5,278 bases of DNA from Zavarzinia sp. (GTDB lineage Bacteria > Pseudomonadota > Alphaproteobacteria > Zavarziniales > Zavarziniaceae): NCBI GenBank assembly GCA_028694545.1, contig JAQVKV010000238.1, positions 1 through 5,278 of the forward strand. Reading direction: 5' to 3'. A model generated the notes under the pieces. The model saw only the letters and a program-made list of their open reading frames with translations. It did not search any database and had not been told where the DNA came from. A program made the position numbers and the translations under genes. This document shows, piece by piece, positions 1 through 5,278 of the stretch (the stretch's first letter is position 1; every line of letters begins with the position of its first letter).

Positions 1-53
1 AGACCGAGGGTGAACAGCGCCGCGGCGCCGATCTTGAGAGCACGCATCTTCAT
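1..53 (-). CDS. petC: Cytochrome c1, N-terminal fragment (runs off left edge)
   Basis: Only the first 17 codons are present, reading MKMRALKIGAAALFTLG. This is a lysine/arginine-rich start followed by a hydrophobic run, as in a Sec signal peptide. The haem-binding CXXCH motif would lie outside the window, so the identification rests on position: in alphaproteobacterial bc1 operons the gene directly after cytochrome b is cytochrome c1, the periplasmic, membrane-anchored haem c subunit that passes electrons from the Rieske protein to a soluble cytochrome c. The start is supported by a purine-rich ribosome-binding stretch (GGGGAGAGGAACC) ending just before the ATG. The gap to the petB stop is 17 bases, which fits co-transcription. 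The third codon is also ATG and could be an alternative start. The operon position makes the call likely; the residues alone would not prove it. Confidence 0.8.
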   Translation of the reverse strand, partial: MKMRALKIGAAALFTLG

Positions 54-70
54 GGTTCCTCTCCCCTTCC

Positions 71-1303
71 TCAGGCCTTGGCCGCGTCGCCGAGGACCGC
101 CTTGGCGATCGATTCAGGCACCGGCAGTGGCTTCTCGTACCACGAGATCAACGGCACGATGATCAGGAAGTGGGCGAAGTAGTAGATCGAGGCGATACGA
201 CCAACCAGGATCCAGATCCCCTCCGCCGGCATGGCGCCGACATAGCCGAGGATCACGCCGTCGATCACGAACAGCCAGAAGGCCTGCTTGTAGATCGGAC
301 GGAACTTCGCCGAGCGGACCTTCGAGAAGTCGAGATACGGCATGAAGAACAGGATCACGATCGCGCCGCCCATGGCAATGACGCCGCCGAGCTTGTCCGG
401 CACCGCGCGCAGGATCGCGTAGAACGGCAGGAAGTACCATTCCGGAACGATGTGCGGCGGGGTCACCATCGGATTGGCTTCGATGTAGTTGTCCGGATGG
501 CCCAGGTAGTTCGGGTTGAAGAACACCCAATAGGCAAAGAACATCAGGAAGACGCAGAGACCGAAGGCATCCTTCGCCGTGTAATACGGGTGGAAGGGAA
601 CCGTGTCCTGGTCGCCCTTGATCTCGATGCCGAGCGGGTTGCTCGACTTCGTGGTGTGCAGCGCCCAGAGGTGCAGGAACACCACGCCGACGATCACGAA
701 GGGCAGCAGATAGTGCAGCGAGAAGAAGCGGTTCAGGGTCGCGTTGTCGACCGAGAAGCCGCCCCACAGCCAGGTGACGATGTCACCGCCGACCAGCGGC
801 AGGGCACCGAACAGGTTGGTGATCACGGTGGCGCCCCAGAAGGACATCTGGCCCCAGGGCAGCACGTAGCCCATGAAGGCGGTCGCCATCATGAGCAGGA
901 AGATCACGATGCCGAGCCACCACAGCAGCTCGCGCGGGGCCTTGTAGGACCCGTAATAGAGACCGCGCAGGATATGGACATACACGACGACGAAGAACAT
1001 CGAGGCGCCGTTCGCATGCGCGTAGCGCAGCAGCCAGCCGTAGTTCACGTCGCGCATGATGTGCTCGACCGAAGCGAAGGCCAAGGTCACATGCGGGGTG
1101 TAGTGCATGACCAGGATGATACCGGTCACGATCTGGGCGACCAGCATGAAGCCGGCCAGGGAACCGAAGTTCCACCAGTAGTTGAGGTTGCGCGGCGCCG
1201 GATAGGACACGAGCGCGCCGTCGATCGTCGAGATGATCGGCAGGCGCGCCTCGATCCACTTGACGACCTTGCTGTTGGTCTGGAACGGGGTCGAAGAGCT
1301 CAT
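71..1303 (-). CDS. petB: Cytochrome b subunit of the ubiquinol-cytochrome c reductase (bc1) complex
   Basis: This is the 410-residue membrane core of complex III. It oxidises ubiquinol at the Qo site and reduces quinone at the Qi site, using two b haems. The four haem ligands are visible with the canonical spacing: His96 and His110 in helix B, His197 and His211 in helix D. The Qo elements are also present: the [14 protein letters not shown] block (145-158) and PEWY (287-290). Hydrophobic segments fit eight helices, at roughly 45-66, 92-116, 126-149, 195-216, 245-264, 306-324, 341-358 and 364-386. Length is normal for the unfused alphaproteobacterial form; cytochrome c1 is not fused as in the fbcH genes of some Rhizobiales. 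The ATG has a GAGGA ribosome-binding site five bases upstream, which itself overlaps the end of petA. Only eight bases separate petA and petB, so they are surely co-transcribed. Confidence 0.98.
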   Translation of the reverse strand: MSSSTPFQTNSKVVKWIEARLPIISTIDGALVSYPAPRNLNYWWNFGSLAGFMLVAQIVTGIILVMHYTPHVTLAFASVEHIMRDVNYGWLLRYAHANGASMFFVVVYVHILRGLYYGSYKAPRELLWWLGIVIFLLMMATAFMGYVLPWGQMSFWGATVITNLFGALPLVGGDIVTWLWGGFSVDNATLNRFFSLHYLLPFVIVGVVFLHLWALHTTKSSNPLGIEIKGDQDTVPFHPYYTAKDAFGLCVFLMFFAYWVFFNPNYLGHPDNYIEANPMVTPPHIVPEWYFLPFYAILRAVPDKLGGVIAMGGAIVILFFMPYLDFSKVRSAKFRPIYKQAFWLFVIDGVILGYVGAMPAEGIWILVGRIASIYYFAHFLIIVPLISWYEKPLPVPESIAKAVLGDAAKA

Positions 1304-1311
1304 GGGGATCC

Positions 1312-1860
1312 TCAGCCGATCTTGATCTTGGTATCGGACAGGAAGGTGTATTCCGGGATGTGCAGGTTCAGCGGCGCAGGCCCCTTGCGGATGCGGCCCG
1401 AGCTGTCGTAGTGCGAACCATGGCAGGGGCAGAACCAGCCGTCGTAATCACCTTGCTGGCCGAGCGGAATACAGCCGAGATGGGTGCAGACGCCGACCAT
1501 GACCAGCCATTGCGCCTTGCCGGGCTTCACGCGCTCGGCATCGGTCTGCGGGTCGCGCAGTTCCGACAGCGGCACTTCTTCCGCTTCCTGAATTTCTTTC
1601 GGCGTGCGGTGCCGGATGAACACGGGCTTGCCGCGCCACATCACGGTGATGCCCTGCCCTTCGGCGATGGGGGTGAGATCGACCTCGGTCGACGACAGTG
1701 CGAGCACGTCCGCCGCCGGATTCATCTGGTCGATCAGCGGCCAGACCGTCGCGCCCACGGCAACCGCGCCAAGGCCGACTGTCGCGACAAAGAGGAAGTC
1801 GCGCCGGGTGGCCTGGCCCGATCCATGGGCGTCATGGCCGGCAGTGCTGGACGTCGCCAT
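1312..1860 (-). CDS. petA: Rieske [2Fe-2S] iron-sulfur subunit of the bc1 complex
   Basis: This 182-residue protein carries electrons from ubiquinol at the cytochrome b Qo site to cytochrome c1. A twin-arginine motif (RRDFLF, 19-24) precedes a hydrophobic segment (about 25-43), which family knowledge says is Tat-exported and kept as an uncleaved membrane anchor. The cluster-binding boxes are intact: CTHLGC (Cys125, His127, Cys130) and CPCHGSHYD (Cys144, Cys146, His147). By homology Cys125, His127, Cys144 and His147 bind the cluster and Cys130-Cys146 form the disulfide. Ser149 and Tyr151 match the residues that raise the redox potential. The start at 1860 is chosen because GAGGG sits seven bases upstream. 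In-frame ATGs at 1878 and 1905 are possible, but the one at 1878 lacks a ribosome-binding site and both would add an untypical extension. It is the first gene of the petABC operon and is divergent from trmL. Confidence 0.97.
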   Translation of the reverse strand: MATSSTAGHDAHGSGQATRRDFLFVATVGLGAVAVGATVWPLIDQMNPAADVLALSSTEVDLTPIAEGQGITVMWRGKPVFIRHRTPKEIQEAEEVPLSELRDPQTDAERVKPGKAQWLVMVGVCTHLGCIPLGQQGDYDGWFCPCHGSHYDSSGRIRKGPAPLNLHIPEYTFLSDTKIKIG

Positions 1861-1894
1861 CAAATGACCCTCTAACATGTGAGAAATCCGCCCC

Positions 1895-1924
1895 CTTAGT
1901 GGCATTCAAAATCTTGATTGTCCA
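1895..1924 (-). promoter_or_regulatory. Possible sigma-70-type promoter for petABC
   Basis: On the minus strand TGGACA (1924-1919, five of six matches to TTGACA) is followed after 18 bases by ACTAAG (1900-1895, three of six matches to TATAAT). A start site shortly after this would give a leader of roughly 25-30 bases that includes the GAGGG ribosome-binding site of petA. The -10 match is weak and no transcript evidence is available. This is the best candidate I could find by eye, not a firm call. Confidence 0.3.
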
Positions 1925-1936
1925 GCACCCCGCATC

Positions 1937-1947
1937 TTGTGACACAA
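1937..1947. promoter_or_regulatory. Short palindrome TTGTGACACAA, possible operator
   Basis: TTGTG and CACAA form a perfect five-base inverted repeat around a central A. It lies about a dozen bases upstream of the proposed petABC -35 element, where an activator or repressor could act on either divergent operon. It does not match the FNR/FnrL core (TTGAT/C-N4-A/GTCAA), and its half-site spacing is wrong for CRP. A five-base-arm palindrome has a fair probability of occurring by chance in 160 bases, so the functional call is weak. Confidence 0.25.
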
Positions 1948-2000
1948 TGCCGCATGCACTGTGCGCCGGATCAAGGACACCCCACATAGCGGCACTTTCC

Positions 2001-2020
2001 CTCGGCTTTCCCCGGCTTTC
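2001..2020 (+). repeat. Tandem 10-base near-repeat directly before the trmL start
   Basis: CTCGGCTTTC (2001-2010) is followed immediately by CCCGGCTTTC (2011-2020), nine of ten bases identical, and the second copy ends at the ATG of trmL. The pyrimidine-rich repeat occupies the place where a Shine-Dalgarno sequence would be expected, and none is visible there. Confidence 0.5.
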
Positions 2021-2491
2021 ATGCGTCTTGCCCTCTATTGCCCCGATATTCCGCAGAACGCGGGCACGTTGATCCGGACCGGCGCCTGCCTTGGTGTCGC
2101 GGTGGACGTGATCGAACCCTGCGGCTTCACCTTCTCGGATGCATCGCTCCGGCGTGCCGGCATGGACTATCTCGCCCGGGCGACGATTCGCCGCCATGAC
2201 GATTTCGCCGCCTTCGAGACGGCGCGGGCGTGTACCGGCGCCCGCCTGATCGCCCTGACGACAACAGGGGATACGCGGCCGGACCGTTTCGCCTTCGCCC
2301 CCGACGACATTCTTCTGGTCGGCCGGGAAAGCGCCGGCCTGCCGGACCATGTCCATGCCCTGGCCGACGCCCGCCTGCGCCTGCCCATGGTGGCCGGCGC
2401 GCGCAGCTTGAATGTCGCGGTCGCAGCGGCCATGGTCCTGCACGAAGCCCTGCGCCAGACGAAACAATTCCCCGAAGACGAGCCCCTATGA
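2021..2491 (+). CDS. trmL: tRNA (cytidine/uridine-34 2'-O)-methyltransferase, SPOUT family
   Basis: This 156-residue SPOUT (trefoil-knot) methyltransferase resembles E. coli TrmL (about 157 residues), which uses S-adenosylmethionine to methylate the ribose of wobble nucleotide 34 in certain leucine tRNAs. The three SPOUT motifs are visible: the N-terminal [13 protein letters not shown] (8-20), the [10 protein letters not shown] loop (99-108), and the knot-forming [20 protein letters not shown] segment (120-139) followed by LHEALRQ. EPCGF (32-36) and LRRAGMDY (43-50) are further family-typical blocks. The ATG at 2021 is chosen because the protein then starts at the conserved first strand ([15 protein letters not shown]). 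An in-frame GTG at 1961 would add 20 non-conserved residues. No Shine-Dalgarno is seen at either. The stop overlaps the hemF start as ATGA, so the two are translationally coupled. It is divergent from petABC. Confidence 0.93.
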   Translation: MRLALYCPDIPQNAGTLIRTGACLGVAVDVIEPCGFTFSDASLRRAGMDYLARATIRRHDDFAAFETARACTGARLIALTTTGDTRPDRFAFAPDDILLVGRESAGLPDHVHALADARLRLPMVAGARSLNVAVAAAMVLHEALRQTKQFPEDEPL

Positions 2492-3336
2492 GCACCGAAG
2501 ACCTGAAGACCCGCGCCGCCACCTGGTTCGCCACGCTGCGCGACCGCATCTGTGCCGCCTTCGAGGCGCTTGAGGACGCTTACGAAGGTCCCCTCGCCGA
2601 TCAACGGTCGGCTGGCCGCTTCGAGCGCAAGGCCTGGGACCGGCCGGGCGGCGGTGGCGGCGTGATGTCCGTCATGCATGGGCGCGTGTTCGAGAAGGTG
2701 GGCGTCAACATCTCGACGGTCGAGGGCACGTTCAGCCCGGAATTCGCGAAGAATATCAGGGGCGCGGGCGACGACGGTCGCTTCTGGGCCAGCGGGATCA
2801 GCCTGGTCGCCCACCCCTGCTCGCCCCTTGTGCCGGCCGCGCATATGAACACGCGGCGGATCGAGACCACGGTCGGCTGGTTCGGCGGCGGCGGTGACCT
2901 TACGCCCACGTATCCCATGGACGAGGACACGACGGATTTTCACGGCGCCTTCAAGGCAGCCTGCGATCGCTTCGATCCCACCTATTACCCGCGCTTCAAG
3001 GCGTGGTGCGACGAATATTTCTTCCTGCCCCACCGGAACGAACCGCGCGGCGTGGGGGGCATCTTCTACGACAGCCTCGACAGCGGCGACGCGGAGACGG
3101 ATTTCGCCTTCACCCGCGCGGTCGGCGAAGCCTTTCTGGAAGCCTACCCGAAGATCGTCGCCCGGCGCATGAATGCCGCCTGGACGGCGGAGCAGCGCGA
3201 GGCGCAACTGGTGAAGCGCGGCCGCTATGTCGAATTCAACCTGCTCTACGACCGGGGCACCACCTTCGGCCTGAAGACCGGCGGCAATACGGAAGCGATC
3301 CTGATGTCCCTGCCCCCGGCCGTCTCCTGGCCATGA
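2488..3336 (+). CDS. hemF: Oxygen-dependent coproporphyrinogen III oxidase, C-terminally short
   Basis: HemF uses O2 to decarboxylate coproporphyrinogen III to protoporphyrinogen IX in haem synthesis, in the cytoplasm as a dimer. Conserved features in order are: a glycine-rich stretch (54-58), GVNIS (72-76), the LVAHP and AAHMNTR blocks (His109, His119, Arg123), [10 protein letters not shown] (131-140), and the family signature from Lys171 to Asp195 ([15 protein letters not shown] then [10 protein letters not shown]). [13 protein letters not shown] (246-258) and [16 protein letters not shown] (262-277) follow. The start overlaps the trmL stop by four bases, implying coupling. The oddity is the end: the protein is 282 residues and stops at SWP. 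Homologues recalled from E. coli (299 residues) and human continue from the equivalent Trp for about 25 more residues, with a PGSPEA-like segment and a terminal RDW. That tail is absent here in every forward frame. The visible active-site blocks are intact, so the enzyme may still work, but this is uncertain. Confidence 0.93.
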   Translation: MSTEDLKTRAATWFATLRDRICAAFEALEDAYEGPLADQRSAGRFERKAWDRPGGGGGVMSVMHGRVFEKVGVNISTVEGTFSPEFAKNIRGAGDDGRFWASGISLVAHPCSPLVPAAHMNTRRIETTVGWFGGGGDLTPTYPMDEDTTDFHGAFKAACDRFDPTYYPRFKAWCDEYFFLPHRNEPRGVGGIFYDSLDSGDAETDFAFTRAVGEAFLEAYPKIVARRMNAAWTAEQREAQLVKRGRYVEFNLLYDRGTTFGLKTGGNTEAILMSLPPAVSWP

Positions 3337-3342
3337 GCCTGC

Positions 3343-4581
3343 TCACAGGGCGGAAAGCGCGGCGTCCAGGGTCTCGAGGAAGAGATCGGCGTTCGCGATC
3401 GAGAAGACGAGCGGCGGGCGTATCTTCAGGGCGGCGGCATCAGGCCCCGTCGTGCTGATCAGCACGCCGCGCTCGCGAAGATCGTCGACCAGACGGGCCG
3501 TCTCCACCGTCGCCGGGCGCCCGTCGCGCACGAGATCGACACCGATGAAGAGACCGGCGCCCCGGATATCGCCGATCACATCGTGCTTCGCCGCGAGACG
3601 GCGCAGGCCCGCCAGCAGATGGGCGCCCACGCGTAGGGCATTCCCCTGAAGATCGTCGCGCCTGACGATGCGCAGCACCGCGTCGGCCACCGCGACCGAG
3701 ACCGGATTGCCGCCAAACGTATTGAAATAGCGAATGTCCCGGCCGAAATCGGCCACCACCTCGGGGCGCATGACGACGCCGGCGACCGGATGGCCGTTCC
3801 CCATGGGCTTGCCAAGCGTGACCATGTCGGGCACCACGCCGTGCCGGGCGAAGCCCCACAGGGCCTCCCCCGTACGGCCGAAGCCGGGTTGGACCTCGTC
3901 GGCGATGAAGATGCCGCCGGCCGCCCGTATCAATGCCACGGCGGGGGCAAGGAAGCCGGCTGGATCAGGCCGAACCCCGTCCGAGGAAAAGATCGTGTCG
4001 ACCAGCAGGGCTGCCGGCGCGATACCTGCGGCCAGCAGGGATGCAAGCGCGGCGCGCACGCCTTCGATGAAGCCGCTGCCATCGCCTTCGGGCGCCGCTA
4101 CCAGGCGAACATGCGGCCCGCGCGAGACGGCGGGACCAAGCGACGGCGAGAGTTCCGCCAGCGCGGCCGTGACGCCGTGATAGGCGTTCGCCGTCACGAT
4201 CACGCCCTCGCCACCGGTGAAGCGCCGGGCGATGCGCAGCGCCAGGTCGTTCGCCTCGCTTCCCGTGCAGGTCATCATCAGGTGGCCGATTTCGGTCGGG
4301 AATTCGGCCAGCAGACGTTCGGCATAATCGAGGATGCCACCGTGCAGGTAGCGTGTATGCGTGTTCAGGACGGCAGCCTGCCGCGCCATTGCCTCCACGA
4401 CCTCCGGATTGCCATGGCCGACGCTGGCGACATTGTTGTAGCAGTCGAGATAGGCCCGGCCATCCGTGTCGTAGAGCCAGACCCCCTCGCCCCGCACGAC
4501 ATGCAGAGGATGGCCGTAGAACAGCCGATAGGCAGGACCCAGCAGGCGCCCGCGTCTCTCGATCATCGCCGCTTCGGTCAT
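3343..4581 (-). CDS. Class III PLP-dependent enzyme, probable O-phosphoamine phospho-lyase (ethanolamine-phosphate / 5-phosphohydroxylysine type)
   Basis: This 412-residue fold-type I PLP enzyme shows class III aminotransferase features: the phosphate-binding TGSEAND (106-112), the ring-stacking AYHG (133-136), IADEVQPGFGRTG (226-238) with Asp228 for the PLP nitrogen, and LGKPMGNGHP (256-265) with Lys258 as the Schiff-base lysine. Blocks such as CYNNVASVGHGNP (47-59), YFNTFGGNPVS (285-295), DLQGNALRVG (310-319), IGDIRGAGLFIGVDL (336-350) and LKIRPP (385-390) closely resemble, from memory, the human phospho-lyases ETNPPL and PHYKPL rather than ordinary omega-aminotransferases. Such enzymes convert a phosphorylated amino alcohol to an aldehyde plus ammonia and phosphate. 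The start at 4581 is chosen for its GAGGG site five bases upstream and its ATGA overlap with the kinase stop; a longer in-frame start at 4725 would lie inside the kinase gene. The kinase neighbour supports the lyase role, but the substrate is inferred and a true transaminase remains possible. Confidence 0.85.
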   Translation of the reverse strand: MTEAAMIERRGRLLGPAYRLFYGHPLHVVRGEGVWLYDTDGRAYLDCYNNVASVGHGNPEVVEAMARQAAVLNTHTRYLHGGILDYAERLLAEFPTEIGHLMMTCTGSEANDLALRIARRFTGGEGVIVTANAYHGVTAALAELSPSLGPAVSRGPHVRLVAAPEGDGSGFIEGVRAALASLLAAGIAPAALLVDTIFSSDGVRPDPAGFLAPAVALIRAAGGIFIADEVQPGFGRTGEALWGFARHGVVPDMVTLGKPMGNGHPVAGVVMRPEVVADFGRDIRYFNTFGGNPVSVAVADAVLRIVRRDDLQGNALRVGAHLLAGLRRLAAKHDVIGDIRGAGLFIGVDLVRDGRPATVETARLVDDLRERGVLISTTGPDAAALKIRPPLVFSIANADLFLETLDAALSAL

Positions 4582-5278
4582 CGCGTCCCTCGTTCCATCA
4601 CGCCGTGCAAACGGTCCGCCAGCATGCCGGGGGCGATGGCGGCCATCTCCCTCAACCCGCGCCAGGCCCGTGAATTGTTGCGCAGGATATAGTCCCGGTT
4701 CCCGGGCTCCAGCGCCGCGCGCCATGCGGTGATCACCACGGTCAGGATCATGCGGGTCCGCATCAGGTCCGGCAGCAGGGCGACCTCAGCCGGCGACAGC
4801 GCCATGATCTCGTTGAATCCGGCGGCGAAGGCGCAGATTTCATCCAGATCGCCCGTTCCCATGCGATAGGCCAGCGCGGTACCGAGATCGACCACCAGGG
4901 GCGCCGCCAGCGCATCGCCGACATCGATGATGCCGGCAAGCCGCGCGGGATCGGCACTGTCCACCAGCACATTGTGAGGATTGAGGTCGTTATGGATCAC
5001 CTGCGCCCGCAGCCCGGCCAGGCGGGGCGCCGTATGGGTTTCGAAGGCGTCGATCAGTTCATGGATGAAGGCCCGGTCCGCCGCGTCCGCCAGATGATCG
5101 ACCAGCGGACGGACCCGGTCGACATGTCCGGCGTCCCACAACAGCGCGCGATGGGCCGCCGGATGCTCGAAATCGGCCAGTGCCCTGTCCAGCCGGCCAA
5201 GCCCCAGACCGATCGCGCGCGCCTGGGCCTTGCCCGGCGCCGTGGACGACAGCGGGACACCGTCCAGATAGGTGAGCA
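4578..5278 (-). CDS. APH-fold small-molecule kinase, hydroxylysine-kinase-like (N-terminus beyond right edge)
   Basis: The reading frame is open to the right edge, so only the last 232 residues are seen. The first ones, LTYLDGVPLSS, look like the segment after the hinge of an aminoglycoside-phosphotransferase-type kinase (APH/choline kinase superfamily). The catalytic loop HNDLNPHN (4971-4994) supplies the Brenner-type aspartate and asparagine. IIDVGD (4914-4931) is the metal-binding DxGD motif, with Val where Phe or Trp is commoner. The segment ending NRDYILRNNSRAWRGLREM near the C-terminus resembles, from memory, human hydroxylysine kinase (HYKK). The nucleotide-binding N-lobe is missing from the window. 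The gene is upstream of and overlaps the phospho-lyase by four bases, so the kinase is likely to make the phosphorylated substrate of that enzyme. Alternatives are ethanolamine, homoserine or another amino-alcohol kinase; antibiotic resistance is less likely given the partner. Confidence 0.85.
   Translation of the reverse strand, partial: LTYLDGVPLSSTAPGKAQARAIGLGLGRLDRALADFEHPAAHRALLWDAGHVDRVRPLVDHLADAADRAFIHELIDAFETHTAPRLAGLRAQVIHNDLNPHNVLVDSADPARLAGIIDVGDALAAPLVVDLGTALAYRMGTGDLDEICAFAAGFNEIMALSPAEVALLPDLMRTRMILTVVITAWRAALEPGNRDYILRNNSRAWRGLREMAAIAPGMLADRLHGVMERGTR

Larger units (their letters stand above)
1861..2020. promoter_or_regulatory. Divergent intergenic region between petA and trmL
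   Basis: This 160-base region is the only sizeable non-coding stretch in the window. It must hold the promoter of petABC (minus strand), and probably that of trmL-hemF (plus strand). It is visibly more AT-rich around 1901-1948 than the flanking genes. It contains a short perfect palindrome (1937-1947), a possible minus-strand promoter (1895-1924) and a tandem near-repeat abutting the trmL start (2001-2020), each listed separately. I found no convincing -35/-10 pair on the plus strand. The best -10-like hexamer there is CACAAT at 1943-1948, without a well-spaced -35. Confidence 0.7.

Noticed and set aside
170..1411. A 413-codon plus-strand open frame antisense to petB
   Set aside because: It lies opposite a certain cytochrome b gene, is rich in Arg, His, Asp and Glu as expected of a complement frame in GC-rich DNA, and shows no recognisable domain or ribosome-binding site.
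1861..1905. Longer petA starting at 1905 or 1878
   Set aside because: The extension is not conserved-looking and delays the Tat motif; the ATG at 1860 has a well-placed GAGGG.
1961..2020. GTG start at 1961 giving trmL 20 more residues
   Set aside because: The extra residues are unlike the family, whose first strand begins right at the ATG at 2021.
2167..3207. A 346-codon minus-strand open frame opposite trmL and hemF
   Set aside because: It spans the junction of two well-identified genes on the other strand and has a shadow-like composition with no family motif.
3326..3349. Intrinsic bidirectional terminator between hemF and the phospho-lyase
   Set aside because: The stem is short, bulged and not followed by a T-run on either strand, so I did not annotate it as a terminator.
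3331..3420. Frameshift in hemF hiding the normal C-terminus
   Set aside because: Neither alternative forward frame after 3330 encodes a PGSPEA-like or RDW-like tail; the sequence there is the complement of the phospho-lyase C-terminus.
3790..4692. A 300-codon plus-strand open frame opposite the phospho-lyase and kinase
   Set aside because: It is antisense to clear PLP-enzyme motifs and crosses the kinase/lyase overlap; no domain is recognisable.
4582..4725. Longer phospho-lyase starting at 4725
   Set aside because: The extra 48 residues lie within the kinase coding region and are not aminotransferase-like; the ATG at 4581 has a ribosome-binding site and a four-base stop/start overlap.
5139..5141. 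TTG at 5141 as the kinase start
   Set aside because: The frame stays open to the right edge with kinase-like residues (LTYLDGVPL and onward), so the real start is outside the window.

Overview
The window is a compact, GC-rich chromosomal segment, almost entirely coding, most likely from an alphaproteobacterium. That call rests on three things seen together: a three-gene petA-petB-petC cytochrome bc1 operon with separate cytochrome b and c1 genes, a Rieske protein with an uncleaved-looking twin-arginine anchor, and the neighbouring trmL-hemF pair. Genus cannot be read from the sequence.

Layout, left to right. Positions 1-1860 (minus strand) hold the bc1 operon, transcribed right to left: petA (Rieske, 1860 to 1312), petB (cytochrome b, 1303 to 71) and the first 17 codons of petC (cytochrome c1, from 53 off the left edge). 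A 160-base divergent intergenic region (1861-2020) follows. Positions 2021-3336 (plus strand) hold trmL (tRNA wobble 2'-O-methyltransferase) and hemF (oxygen-dependent coproporphyrinogen III oxidase), overlapping by ATGA. Positions 3343-5278 (minus strand, convergent with hemF) hold a class III PLP enzyme of the ethanolamine-phosphate / 5-phosphohydroxylysine phospho-lyase type and, upstream of it and overlapping by ATGA, the C-terminal two-thirds or so of an APH-fold small-molecule kinase resembling hydroxylysine kinase. The kinase runs off the right edge.

How the genes relate. The left half concerns aerobic respiration: bc1 needs haem b and haem c, and HemF makes a haem precursor using O2. 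The right half looks like a two-step catabolic module, in which a hydroxylated amine or amino acid is phosphorylated and the PLP enzyme then eliminates phosphate and ammonia.

Two points merit attention. First, hemF stops right after the conserved SLPPxVxW block, without the roughly 25-residue C-terminal tail expected for this family. The tail is absent from all three forward frames, and the convergent phospho-lyase gene ends only six bases away, so this looks like a rearrangement junction. Second, the kinase and phospho-lyase form a translationally coupled pair whose substrate is not established here. I saw no RNA genes, CRISPR arrays, insertion sequences or convincing intrinsic terminators.
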